NCBI GenBank assembly: GCA_963932145.1
Contig: OZ010578.1
Span: 45,867,516 to 45,931,515 of the forward strand
Origin: Acanthosepion lycidas
Taxonomy: Eukaryota; Mollusca; Cephalopoda; Sepiida; Sepiidae
Direction of reading: 5' to 3'
DNA: 64,000 nt
Positions 33,513 through 44,850 of the stretch are shown here, piece by piece; positions within the stretch are counted from its first letter, which is position 1, and each line of letters starts with the position of its first letter. A program made the translations under genes and the position numbers. The notes below the pieces were generated by a model. It saw only the letters and a list, made by a program, of their open reading frames with translations, was not told where the DNA came from and searched no databases.

Positions 33513-33732
33513 CAGTAATTTCTCGAAAATAACCCATTTTTTTTCTGTAAATTATAGGTGATAGGGATGCGTATTATAAATAGGTTTAAACAAATAATTT
33601 TTCGTTATTGATTTATAAATGATCAATATGTACTTGTTCTAAAATAAGATAGATATCCCAATTTTAAAGCCAACAATAATTGCAACATTTTTTTTTCGTC
33701 AATAATTTTATCAGTAACCTCAATTTTTTTTT

Positions 33733-33770
<38 letters not shown>

Positions 33771-34230
33771 CTATCGTGTTTCACAAATTCAGCTAAACTT
33801 TTTTTTTTTTTTTTTTTCCATATCTGGATATTGAGCTTTTCTTCCGCTACCTATAGCTTTGACAAATGATTTACACTAGTTCATTTTTATTCTTTCTCTA
33901 TAAACATATGTAAGCCTCATTCGACTCATTCTCGAGCTGCAGCTCTGTTTCCTATTCTTTCTGCTAATTCCATTACCTTTTTCTTTAAAATTTGCACTAT
34001 AACTCGCACGCTTTGACGGTAAAATAAAATGTTATATTTATCGGGAAAAAACCGCGATGGTAATTTTCGACATCAGCCGCTTAGTTTTGATTTTATTCTG
34101 TCAAGGTCGACAAAATGTCGACGTAATTTGTTTGACAAAATTTATAGATGCGTATTATACATAGGGATAGATAAATTTAATTTTTGGATCATTTGTTGGG
34201 GTGGAGCGTATTATTTTCGAGAAATTACGG
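33513..34230. mobile_element. Pogo-like DNA transposon derivative (718 bp)
   Basis: The left end CAGTAATTTCTCGAAAATAA and the right end TTATTTTCGAGAAATTACGG are inverted copies with one mismatch. They are flanked by TA (33511-33512 and 34231-34232). The TA duplication and CAG start fit pogo/Tigger-type elements. The sub-terminal motif 'gatgcgtattata' occurs near both ends. No transposase is encoded; an 81-codon ORF at 34029 is not recognised. Confidence 0.8.
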
Positions 34231-34892
34231 TAATTTGTAATAAAATTGTTACTGATAGAATAAGGACATTCTAGTGAGATCGGATTATTTATTTATTGCC
34301 CCTTAGTAGTTTGAAGAAATTGATGAACCGAGTTGACCCCGAAGCCACCGATTTATGAAACAGATCAAAAGAATCAATAATCAGGACTTCCTATGGTCAC
34401 TACAACGAGTAGTGGTCAATATTTATCGATAGCTACACTTTATCAGTGTAGAGGATGTTAAATACGGATTGGAATAAGACAGTAGGAAAAAAAAGGAGCA
34501 AAATAAGAAAGTAAAATAGAACTAAATAAGAAATTCTCTTACCAGCCAATAGTTTAGATGTTCATTTTCAAAAGGTCAAGCACTAAAGCGGAAGTCAATA
34601 ACAGTTCTTTTGATGGATCCATAGTTACTTTCGTTAGAATACCTGAAAGTTCGTTTTACGCGGTAATATTCCTCAAATCCAGCTGAATGGCGTTAAGAAG
34701 TCATCTCACGGGTGTTACAGGCCGTCCTTCCAAATATAGAAGATAAAGTTTGTCCATTATCGCCGAAATTAGATATTTTGTAACAGAAGATTGTTCTTGC
34801 AACAAAACAGCTACATTCAAATGTCAACGTTTTAAGATCCGTCCTTGGGAACAATATAATTGGCCTCCTCGTTATCGAATGTAAAAGGAGGG
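34231..34892. other. Non-coding stretch, nothing recognised
   Basis: Short ORFs only; no repeat ends or RNA features detected. Confidence 0.4.
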
Positions 34893-35375
34893 GGGGGTCT
34901 CATTTACTAAGCGTAGCTTAGATGCGGCACAAAGACGGAAGCATGGAGCACTGGCTGAAAATCAAACTCACTTAGACGTAACGGATATTGGGAGAAAAGC
35001 TTGCTGGCCATTACACCCCGTCGAAGTGTCCAATAAGGGATTCTTCTTCGCGTTAAACTGGTTTTCGTCCTCTTTGAGAATTGCACAAATATTAAATGTG
35101 ACGATTTACTAATCGTAGCTCGAATACCGCAAACGGCGTTGAATCACCCAGTGAAGTGAAGATCAAACTCACTAGTAATTTATTTAGCGAGACAGGCTTG
35201 TTAACCATTTACATATCGAAGTGACCACATGAACATTAAATATGATTTTCTAAGTGTAGCTTAGATGAGGTCGAAAGTACAGGGACACCTAGTGAGGATC
35301 TAACATAATAGTCAGTCGTAATTGTTCTAGCGAGACAGACATGTTAACCACATCGAGGCGCTACACGGACATTAA
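34893..35375 (-). repeat. Three tRNA-derived SINE units in tandem
   Basis: Units at 34893-35030, 35095-35215 and 35245-35375 all face the minus strand. On that strand they show 'cttcga' or 'cctcga', an A-box-like region (gtaatggccagcaagc in the first), B-box-like sequence and tails derived from 'tttcggccttgtgccacatctaagctacgc'. Linkers between them are related (attaaatgtgacgatttacta / attaaatatgattttcta). Spacing of about 150-200 bp suggests local tandem duplication or repeated insertion in the tail. Confidence 0.65.
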
Positions 35376-35808
35376 ATTATGAACACCATTCAAAAGACAA
35401 GTGGATTTTGCCTCCGATGTATTTTCGGCTTCTTCCATTTTATTTGTAGGAGAATGGGGTATCAAGTGATTTTATTCGCACGTCTTTGTTGAGTTATTAA
35501 CCTGTTCTGTGTCACAGACAATATAACACGTCTTGTAGTGGGGCAGGCCGATTTTGGAACCGTGGGGTATTGCACTCAATTTGAAAGTTGTCGTTTGACA
35601 TGGTAAACAGTGACAGGAATTTTTTCCCAAATCATTAACATTTTTTTTTTTTTAGGGAAACGAGTTTAAAAATTAAGTTAAACTTCAAAATTGGAGCATT
35701 TGACTTTAATTCCGGGGACCTGTGAAAGCCTTATAAAATTTATAATTTAAATATATGTAGTTGGTTTGAAATTAAAAGGGATAATACATTTCATAACAAC
35801 AACTATGT
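35376..35808. other. Non-coding stretch, nothing recognised
   Basis: AT-rich with a T-run at 35641-35653; no coding or repeat signal. Confidence 0.4.
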
Positions 35809-36170
35809 ATCTTCAACATATAGTTTTATTTATTAGGTTGGTGCAAAAAAGAATGTCGGTTTTTGACGTTCAACTTCAAAAGAAAAGCGACATTATTTTT
35901 GCACCGACCTAATACTTGAATCCCACTGAGTCAGGTTGTGATACAAGGTCAGTTTTTAACGTGGGGACCCGAGTGTTTTCACTCGGGCCGCTGGTCATAG
36001 CTGGTCTAAGCTAGTCTTAGCTGGTTATGGCTTGTCATAGCTGGTCCAAGTAGGTCAAAGCCGTAATACCTCCAGCCCAGGGACAGAGCCCTGTGCCAAG
36101 TAAGGATCCGAATGCATACACCCCTCCAAAAAGGGGAAGGGGTTTACGCACTCAATCTTCAACATATAGT
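35809..36170 (-). mobile_element. Retroposon with 16-bp target-site duplication, carrying a mariner MITE
   Basis: The 16-mer atcttcaacatatagt occurs at 35809-35824 and 36155-36170. Between them lie the MITE copy 3 and 'gtcaggttgtgatacaaggtc', then 'gtggggacccgagtg' with a short hairpin (cccgagtg/cactcggg). An array of about 11-bp 'tagctggt' units follows (35995-36055). A related segment in opposite orientation is at 42935-43020. Read on the minus strand it ends in a 'ccttgtatcacaacctgac' tail. Confidence 0.65.
35833..35912. mobile_element. Mariner-type MITE, copy 3 (80 bp)
   Basis: TTAGGTTGGTGCAAAAAA start and matching end with one change (GCACCGACCTAA), TA on both sides. Confidence 0.88.
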
Positions 36171-37110
36171 GAGTGTACTTCTTGATTCTGTTTATCGGCA
36201 GAATACAGTGGCCACTATTATTATTTTGAGGGGTAGACGTGTCCTACTCATACCTATTTTGTTTTAGTTTGTTTTTATTTCATTTTTTAGTTTTGTTTTC
36301 GGGTTCTTTCCCTCCCCCATCATTTCATATTTCAGGAAATTTTTATATTAAATTGGTGCAAAAAATATTGTCGTTTTCTCACATATGTTACTATGTGAGA
36401 AAACGACATTATTTTTGCACCAACCTAATATATTTTTGTAAAAGATATTTTATGAACATTATAAATTTTTACATCATGGGGTGTTTTGTAGATCCTTTCT
36501 GAATATGTGGTATTGTGGTATATGTAGGATTGGGAGGTGATGGACACGTTCTTTTGGTGATTAAGCATATTGCATTGAAAGAATGGGTCGTGATTCTAGT
36601 TAACTAGGACAATCAGTGAAGACTAGCCTTTCGCCATTTCCCCTTTGGCCTTGTCACACAATTTTGTATTTTTGAAAAACAAATATACTGTCTATCGACA
36701 GAATACAGCGACCAATATTATTATTTTGAGGGGTGGGCAGACCCTACTAACATTTGTTTTTGCTTGAGTTTTATCTTCGTGTTTTATTTTGAGTTTGTTT
36801 TTCTGGCTTCATACCCTCCCCATCATTTCATGAATCATGAATTTTTTTATATATTCTTGTTTAAAAAAATAAATAAAGGACATTACGGACTTGAAAATTT
36901 TTATGTCATGGGATGTTTTGTAGGTTCCCTGTGAATATGTAGTATTGTGGTATATGCAGGATTGAGAGGTGATGGATAAGTTCTTGTGGTGAATGAGTAA
37001 ATTGTAATGAATGAATGGGTCGTGAGTCGGATTAACTAGGACAACTAATGAAGACCAGCCCTTCTCTTTTTCCCTTTCAGCCTTGTTCCACAATTTCTGT
37101 AGAAATCAGA
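36171..37110 (+). repeat. Tandem pair of LINE-type 3' tails
   Basis: Two units start 'tatcggcagaatacagtgg' (36200) and 'tatcgacagaatacagcga' (36694) and run in parallel through 'attattattttgaggggt', 'gggtcgtga', 'aactaggacaa' and 'gaagac' to a 'ggccttgtcacacaatttt' or 'cagccttgttccacaattt' end. The order matches the 3' UTR of LINE copies A and B (gggtcagtg, aactaagtt, gaccgtcc, ggccttgtgccacatttt), so these are diverged tails of a related LINE. The first unit carries MITE copy 4. Confidence 0.6.
36348..36428. mobile_element. Mariner-type MITE, copy 4 (81 bp)
   Basis: Left end TTAAATTGGTGCAAAAAATA is slightly diverged, right end GCACCAACCTAA intact, TA on both sides. The centre is a perfect palindrome 'tctcacata...tatgtgaga'. 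Confidence 0.88.
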
Positions 37111-37568
37111 ATTAAATATCCTGTATACCTTCAACATGATCCAAAGAATGAAGCAACATTCAACCGAAATACAGAATATTGTATTAAAAAATTTACAGTA
37201 CAATGCTTTCCGTTTGCTTCCAGAAAATATTCTTTTCTCAATATTGAATTCAAAGGAATTGAAGGTGAGTGGAGAGGCTATACAAAAAATTGTTCATTAG
37301 ATAAATAAACATTTATTAATACTTAATTTTAGTTATTTCAATTTACAAGGCTAATTTTAAAATTTCGTTCAAATTACATCGCAAAAATATAACCAAGTAT
37401 AAATTCTAATAATATTTTTTTTTTTTTTTTGCTTCAGAAGCAGCGAGCTACCAAAGAAATTTTAAAAAAATGACATTCATCGACTCTGAAACGACACACT
37501 GGTCAATTTTTGAGTTTGTAGATCTACGCTTGCAGGTTTTTCAAATAATGAACTGCAAGCGGTTCTAA
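37110..37568 (+). CDS. Candidate two-exon coding region, unidentified
   Basis: An open frame (about 37101-37268) ends at a good donor, GAAG|GTGAGT (37269/37270 region). A strong acceptor with a T-run, ttttttttttgcttcag, ends at 37437-37438. Splicing there keeps the frame open through FIDSETTHWSIFEFVDLRLQ to a stop near 37568. The implied intron is about 170 bp and AT-rich. The product shows no motif that I can name. A short KFTVQCFPF stretch superficially resembles a Cys-loop receptor segment, but the partner cysteine is lacking. This could be chance or a repeat-derived ORF; it starts right after a LINE tail. Confidence 0.2.
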
Positions 37569-37959
37569 TGAATGGAACAACGTTGGAGTTGCCGAATTTA
37601 CCTGCACATTCGGAAAGGTGTGGAAATAGCCGTTAAATTAACTATTAAAGGTTCACAAATGTTATATGGACTAAAAGAAAGGAACAAGTACATTATTACT
37701 AAATCATTGTGCTATCAAATAAGACGTTCATTTGCTTCAAACGGCAATTATCCTGAACAATTTATCTATATTTTGATGTAATATGCTATACAGTTGAGTA
37801 GTTTTAAAGCGATTTTCAGACAATGCAAATTTAAATCATTTTGTTTTATAATTTGTACCCAGCAGTATTATAGTGTTATATAGACTTTTAAATATTTTTT
37901 TTTATTAATTATGACCTAACAAATGGTGTAAGATCTTATTCATTGTCTCTTTTGTAATA

Positions 37960-38129
37960 CAGTGTAACCTGGATATAAGAGACCCTGATATAAGAGAAAC
38001 CCTGATATAAGAGAGATTTTCTCTAGTCCCAAATTAGTGCCTGTGTTAATGTATATATAATAGACCAAACCCGGATATAAGAGACTTATTCTCCGGTCCC
38101 GGCAACTTTCTTATATCCGGGTTACACTG
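37960..38129. mobile_element. Pogo-like MITE (170 bp)
   Basis: Ends CAGTGTAACCTGGATATAAG and its inverse CTTATATCCGGGTTACACTG, flanked by TA on both sides (37958-37959, 38130-38131). The motif 'gatataagaga' is repeated internally four times. No coding capacity. Confidence 0.88.
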
Positions 38130-40480
38130 TAGTTTACAAATTTTATAGTTTTCATTTATCGAATACAGTTAAAAAATTGTATATTTTGCTTGTGGTGATT
38201 CATTATTAGAATTCTGGTTTTAATATATTTTCCATTCAATGAATCTAATACAAAAAATATCAACTTTATTTGGATTTATTCTTGAAATAGTAAACTTTTG
38301 AAGCCAGTTTGTAAGGAAAAACCTACAGAAATTAGATATTTCTTTAACTTTTTTAGATGAACTTTAAAATTAAATGCTCAAAAATAGGTAAAATTTATAA
38401 ATTGAATTTTTGGTGTCAGTACTTAATATATCAAACCCTAGCTTTCGCGTTGAGTGCAATGTTGATTTCCTAAAGAAGCGTGAAAAATCAACCTGCCCTA
38501 GTCTAGCAGTAGCCGGATAATCTTTCACAAGATGGCGACGGCTCTTTGCACCAACAAAAGAAATTTGCATATTTACTTTGGCGGTATGATTATTTACCCG
38601 CTCCCCCACTCAGCAAAAAGATGTGGCACAAGGCCAAGTTTAAAGTCTGAGGGATACCCTTTGACATAAGCCAGGTATGTCTAAAACTTTGGCACTATGA
38701 AAACTCGGGAATGTTTGTACAACTTTGTGCCTTTTGTGCTGGTCCATGTTTTAAGGTATTTTATATTCGTTTAATCTATATATAACATTCTGTGACTTCC
38801 GTTAATCTGTCCGTCATACTCTCTAAAATAGCCATACATTTACCGATCGAAACCAAACTTTGGGGAGAAGTGCAAACAGGTAAGAGGGTACAACGTATAG
38901 TTAGTTTTACTAAGGTACGTAGCTTAATATAATAAATTTTAACTTTTTTTTTTTTTTTTTTTGAAAAAGCAAAAGTTTTATTATTTAACATAGAAAATAC
39001 TCCCACTATTCTAAAAACAATTTAATTATTAAAATAACAAATACCTATTTAATAAAAATGCAATATTATTTTTTTTGCATACATCTTTTCTTTAAATTTT
39101 TATATTTCATCGATTGGTATGCGAAATTGAACGAAACATAGTGTTTGTAAATCTCGACAAAAATGTTGGAGATAATTTCAATAATACTAAATACTGTGAG
39201 GATTTTAACACACGTCAAGGTATTGAAAAAAAATTTTTGTTCATTAAAATATTTTAAGACCTTTAGAGATACATTGCATTTATTAGATACTAGCAGAGGT
39301 GTCCAGCATTATCCCGAAACTAATTTTGTCCAAATAAAAAGCCAACCAGACACTTATTTTACGTGTATAAACTATTAAAATGACTCAAATTTCGGCTTCA
39401 TCTGTTACGTTTTCTGTCAAACAAATGTCCCTGTGAAAAATCATGCATCAGTCTCATCCATCACCCCAACTCTGGTTAAATAATAAGGTTGAACGATGCC
39501 AACTACTCTAAGAAAAAGGAAAAACTCTGGGCGTTATTACACTTTCGCACTCCCCAATGATTTCTGTCTTCAGTTCTTTTTTAGTTTAAAAAAAAAAAAT
39601 GAAAAAAAACAAAAAAAAAATATGAATAGATTTCCCTTTTTTCTTAATATTTGTTTCATAATTTGTGAATTTTAATTTTAAATAATATATTTCATTTCTT
39701 TCTAACTTTTCTATTTAGAAACTTTTGACAACAGAAACACATTTATTGCTAGGGATTGTAAATTAAATTTAAGGATTAATAATTGCAACAGTCCAACTAA
39801 TTGTTATTTTAAATTAATTTTATGGAGTTAAACTTTAAAAAGACTGTTTTAAAAATATTTTTTTTTTCATTTTATAAATTTATCTCGTTGTGTCTTACTT
39901 TGTAGCGGGTGTGCGAGAGTGTAACAGCGCCAAACTCTGAATTCCAAACTGTTGAGAAGGAAACAGGAAATTAGAGAATAAATCATCACCCACAAGGCCG
40001 CGTAATCGCTTTTGAACTCTGTCAAGGCTGGGCAGAACCAGCCCAGATATATCAGCAACACTCTATTCTTGGTCTCTGGTAAAGACCAAGCATGGCAGCA
40101 GGATTTAGATATTTTCTGGAGCGACACAAGGAACTAACCATTATTTCAGCATCTTTAGCGATGACACCGAATATATGCGCTACATTTGAGGTCAGATTGA
40201 TTGATCCATTTAGTTATTCATTTTTCACGGTTTATCAACCCTTTGCAAGTTATTTAAAGCCAGAAAATAGATTGAAATTGAATTAGATTGAAAGAATTTT
40301 TTTAGATAATGATGATTTAGTGATACAAGTCTTACTAATCAACCCATAGGTAGGTGGATAATATGTTGAGGCCATTTATAATTGTTGTAGCATAACTACG
40401 GACGATAATGGGTTATGTCCCCATTCACATAAATACAGTAGTAAATACTGTATGTTGGTCTGCAGTTGGATATTCGTCTC
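38130..40480. other. AT-rich stretch with SINE-tail fragments
   Basis: A minus-strand SINE tail lies at 38607-38640 (gatgtggcacaaggcc). At 40310-40345 'tgatttagtgatacaagtc' and 'taatcaacccatag' match the 3' tail of the 5S-tRNA SINE at 54830-54860. A- and T-runs occur at 38946-38962 and 39588-39620. No gene is firmly supported apart from the small ORF listed separately. Confidence 0.4.
40092..40286 (+). CDS. Small ORF, 64 codons, possible first exon
   Basis: ATG in a good context (gcATGG) opens MAAGFRYFLERHKELTIISA. A donor-like GAG|GTCAGA follows at about 40190. The N-terminus resembles that of a small mitochondrial or membrane protein (hydrophobic IISASLAMT after a basic helix), but I do not recognise it. 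Beyond the putative donor the frame looks non-coding. It could equally be chance. Confidence 0.15.
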   Translation: MAAGFRYFLERHKELTIISASLAMTPNICATFEVRLIDPFSYSFFTVYQPFASYLKPENRLKLN

Positions 40481-40484
40481 CAGC

Positions 40485-40884
40485 TGTGCTGGTCAAACTC
40501 TCTGCCTCCGGGTAGAGAAGATCCCCACACGAGGCTATGTCGAAGGGCAGTCTCGTCTTGGGAAACAGCTACCCGACCCCGTTTTAGATGGGGTTTACGG
40601 GGAATCTTTGGCCGAGCCTACGTACTTGGATAAATACGGCCTTGTGCCACATCTGACTACATGGGTCGGTTGGTAGATATCCTAGAGTTGAAGCTTCGCC
40701 CCAGCTGGTCAAACTCTCTGCCTCTGGGTAGAGAAGATCCCCAGACGAGGCTATGTCGAAGGGCAGTTTCTCGTCTCGGGAAACAGTACCCGACCCCGTT
40801 TTATACGGGGAATTTTTGGCCATTAAATTCGGCCTTGTGCCACATCTGACCGCGTGGGGCGGTTGGTAGATATCCTAGAGTTGG
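40485..40884 (+). repeat. SINE-like unit, tandem duplication with 216-bp period
   Basis: From 'ggtcaaactctctgcctc' (40491 and 40707) through 'gaggctatgtcgaagggcag', 'acccgaccccgtttta' and 'cggccttgtgccacatctga' to 'ggtagatatcctagagttg', the two units align with few changes. The second lacks 'gtacttggataaatac'. The shared 'ggccttgtgccacat' links them to the LINE and tRNA-SINE tails. Without a clear A/B box, the promoter type is unknown. Confidence 0.75.
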
Positions 40885-41241
40885 AAATTCATTGTGGAAT
40901 TCACTTGAATCACTTCTAGCAGTTGACTACTACTTCTACGCGCCTCTGGTGAATCTTATATGTGTTGTTCTTGTCCTAAGTATTATTGTTCATTACCAAC
41001 CTTCATTTGATTATTTTATCCAGTAGCCTTTCCTAGGTTAAAACAATAATAATAGAAACTAACGGCTTGACTCTGTTAAGTATTGCGTTTGCGATTTTCC
41101 AGAATTGGGGAGGGATTCAAGCTTTTTGTTTTTACCACTTTGGTCTGAACTGGCTGCGCATAGCTGCCCTTTCTATTTTGCAGGATACTTTTGCAGTGAT
41201 TGTGCGCAGCTTGTGAATGAGGCAAGGGTTATGCTACAGTC

Positions 41242-41685
41242 CAGTGGTTCCCAAACGGTGCAGCGCACCTCATAGGTACGGCAAAAGAGGATAGCAGATG
41301 AGGCGGAATGATTGAAAGACAATCAAAGATTTAGAAACAGTTTCCAAAAATCTCATATGCCAAACATGATTTCAAAATTTGAAATATTATTAGAGATTAC
41401 TTGTAATTGCATGCATGAGTTCAAGTATAAATAGTCACAAATAATTATTGACCGATAATTTTGATATTTCTGCATTATATAAAGAATATAGTAACTAGGG
41501 TTCGTAAATTGGAGGAGAGAGTTATCAATAATAATGTTCGGATTTCGTATATGTGGTTATCTCCCTTTAATCTGCTCTCTATTTTTTTTTTTTTTTTTTT
41601 ATCACATGAAATTTGGTGAGGCACGACCAAATTTTAATTCCAAAAATTGCGACCCAGAGAAAAAGAAAATTTGGGAATTACTGTG
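41242..41685. mobile_element. hAT-like element (about 440 bp)
   Basis: Left end CAGTGGTTCCCAAA and right end TTTGGGAATTACTG are inverted copies with two changes, typical of hAT termini. The flanks share only 'ctaca', so the 8-bp target duplication has decayed. No transposase. Confidence 0.55.
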
Positions 41686-41689
41686 CTAC

Positions 41690-42934
41690 ATTGTCCTCCC
41701 CCTACACCCCGTTAAAGATGGCAGTAGTTGTTACAGTGGCTGTGATGAGTGATCGTGCCAATGTTTTAAAATGTCTAAAAACTTTATTTAAATACATAAA
41801 ATTATTTTCTTTTTTTCTTTTTTTCATGGATTAGCTATAGGCTATTATCTCACAAATCTAGATACATTCAAAATATTTGCTAAAAAAGAAATTATACACG
41901 ATGAAAAAATATCCAAAACATATGTATTGGCGTAAGTCTTAGAGGTTAAAATGAACACACTATCAGAAGAGTTACCTTTAATAAATTTTAAATTTATTGG
42001 TAATTTTTTTATATTTTCTCAACAAGCGTCTTCATAAGTAAAACTATAAAGCTGAAGTATCCAAAATTTAATAAAATATTAGACTGCTTAAAATATTTTC
42101 TTAAATTTTTAAGATTGCGGTTAGTTGAAAAAAATTAAATAAAAAAGCTTTCACGTTGTATTCAAGTCATTTTTCTGTTCTGTCCCCTTTATTTAAATTT
42201 CCCAAAACATCCGGGCTGTTAATAAATTGCTCAAGCTCAACATGTCAGAAAACATCCAATCCGTATTAGAAATGCTTTTCTGCGATATTTTAAACTAAAA
42301 ATAAATAATATTTGTTTCAAATAAGATTAATTAAACTTTAAATCAGCTAATTTTCCTCAAATAATGTTTTCAGAAAAGTATATTTTATTTTTGAGAGATT
42401 TTTTTTAGTAAAGAGCATTAGTTTCTGTTGACAGATCTGGACGCATTTAAAAACTTGACTCACAAGAAGAAAAGAAAAAAGTTAAGTCAAGTTAAATTCG
42501 GTTTGAAATACACAAAGTATTTTGCTTATTGGGAATAAAATTGAATCTCTTAGCTTGAAATCAAAAGCTTCAGAAAAAATTTTCATTTGTTAAAATGCAT
42601 TTTAAACTTAGGTACCGCTTTTTTCCTTTTACTTTTTGGATATACTTAAATAAAACTAAAAATATTAACTTTGTAGTATTGAATGCAAATGAGGTACTGC
42701 TATAAAAGCAGTACGCCACATCGAATGCCAGTCGAGCTACCATCGGTTGGTGGCTTTCCCTCCGAAGAAATTGACAGAAGAAGAAGAAGAAGAAGAGGAA
42801 GAGGAGGGGGATGGGGATGGATGGATGTTTCAAATGTAGTATCTATTCCGTGCCGGGTGCCTTCTCTCCACCCTTGCTCCCCCCCACACACACCGTTGGG
42901 TGACATCTGTTACGTAGTAGTGACTAACTCAGAC
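41690..42934. other. AT-rich non-coding stretch
   Basis: Only short ORFs. A (GAA)n-like purine patch is at 42773-42810 and a C-rich patch at 42879-42886. No supported gene. Confidence 0.4.
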
Positions 42935-43020
42935 AAGCTATGACCAGCATAGACTAGCGGCCCGAATGGAAACACTCGGGTCCCCACGTTAAAAAACGAC
43001 CTTGTGTCACAACCTGACAC
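42935..43020 (+). repeat. Second copy of the 35.9-kb retroposon, inverted
   Basis: 'acactcgggtccccacgttaaaaaacgaccttgtgtcacaacctgac' (in parts) is the reverse complement of 35930-35990. The upstream 'agctatgaccagcatagactag' corresponds to the tandem 'agctggt' block there. Confidence 0.7.
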
Positions 43021-43029
43021 TGTTGGGGG

Positions 43030-43730
43030 TGAAGGTTTATTATTTAGTTGAGAGTTATCTCCCTTGTATTGACGGAAGATTTCACATGTCAACTCTAAAT
43101 TAAATATATTAGTTTATTATTTCGAATAGACTATTTTGGCGGTGTAGAATAGACCCCAGGGCTATTTTGCCGGTGTATAAATAGTATATTAGAACTAAGA
43201 ATATAGTATATTTGAGGTCGTCAAAGCTATGGTTGTATGAGCTGTGTAGGCAGGACTTGAACAACAATAAAAAATTAAAAATAAAATGGATTCGTGGTCT
43301 GTGACTACTATGCATGAATTGGCAAGAGAACCATGACAAAGGGAAAGATTTGGAATTTGCAGAGACTGATATGCTTGAAGTGCTTAAAATATTCACAGAT
43401 TTCTATATTTCTTTTAATAATTGATGATGAATTAAAATGATTTTGTGTTTTAAGTTTTAAAAATTGATGGTGGATTTTTTTTTTTTTTTTTTTTGTCTTA
43501 ACAATTGATGAAATAAACTTCTGTGTTAAATCTGTGTTCTTACTTTTAACCTGCCTCATAATAATAATAGCAAAATAGCCTGGGGGTATGTAAAAGAAAA
43601 AGTATGTTTGTCTTTTTTACCGGGATCGACATAATCAACAGTCAACACCACCAGTGGTGTTGGCAAAATAGCCTTAGTTGAGAGTTATCTCCCTTGTATT
43701 GGCGGAAGACTCCCATGTTAAGTTTTAATA
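43030..43730. repeat. Element bounded by a direct 'gagagttatctcccttgtatt' repeat and inner inverted repeats
   Basis: 'agttgagagttatctccctt' occurs at 43039 and 43677, with 'cggaaga' following in both. Inside, 'ctattttgccggtg' (43162) faces 'caaaatagcc' (43571 and 43663). The arrangement suggests a decayed transposable element or a rearranged pair; the family is not recognised. Confidence 0.4.
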
Positions 43731-44801
43731 AGAATTTAATCAAATATGGCACTATTTTTTACGGTATGCGTAAGCTATTATATTAGACAAAGAACATTTT
43801 CTTTAATAAATGAAAAGTTATGCATGTTATTAATTCATGAATAAGCAATATTGTTTGCTAACAGTTTTCATGTCATTCTCTGTATATTTTCAATTTGATT
43901 AATTTTTTATTTTTTTACAACAAGGTTTCAGAAAGAAAGAGGCGTTTTAAGTACATTCATATAAAAATAAATGTTTATTTTGCTTCATATTTTCCAGTAT
44001 ATATCATATTAAAACATAATTTAAGCCCCATTAAATAGTGTATCGTTTGACTAGATTTAAAAAAAAATTTTTTCGAATACATGTTCACCTGAAGGACATT
44101 ACTACGCGCTTTCACTTTATTTTTGATCAGATGAAATAAGTTATTTTTCCATTAGAACCGAGGTCGTTGGTGCTATGTTAAGCGTCGGATTCCAGCGTCA
44201 AATGAAATACTTACAAATTAGTACGGCATGTGTAAGGGAATGAGAGATCTTTATTCACGAGCCAGGTATTTTTCAGATACCGTTTTCTAAGAGAGCGATG
44301 CGTGAAAACAGGAACAGAGAACAGCTAGATGAAGGAGGACAACTTAATAATACAACATCTCTCTTCTCAAGAGGAGTTGAAGGGATTGGATGTGGTGATT
44401 TTTGTTTTTGACAGGGGGTGGTGTATCCGAGAATAGAATCTAAAAAATGTATGTGCTTTTAACTATTTCCAACCATTGTGTATATATATAGCCCAAGCCT
44501 TGTGAGTGAAATTGAGTAAACGGAACTCTTGTGGGCTGTCGATAGCTGTGCTAGCACGAAGCCCCAAGTCATCGTGGTCGAGGGCTTGAGCGTGCTGGCC
44601 TTGTTCAAATTGTTGATCACGCTAGCTAACACGCTCTCTCCCAGAAACTGTAAGTAAGGTCTGCTCAGGATAGTTGCAGTATGAACCACAGGTGGGCTCT
44701 GTGGATATTGAGTAAACACAAATGTGCCTGAGCGAGCATCTGCAATAGGGATTAACTAGCCGACCTCGTAGACGGGTATCCTTGAATACAAATGTTCAGC
44801 T

Positions 44802-44843
<42 letters not shown>
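43731..44843. other. AT-rich non-coding stretch and (TA)n
   Basis: No supported gene; a (TA)n tract at 44809-44847 adjoins the foldback element that follows. Confidence 0.4.

Positions 44844-44844
<1 letters not shown>

Positions 44845-44850
<6 letters not shown>

Noticed and set aside
37150-37270. Cys-loop receptor resemblance (KFTVQCFPF)
   Set aside because: The second cysteine and the following W-x-Y motif are missing; the similarity is too short.
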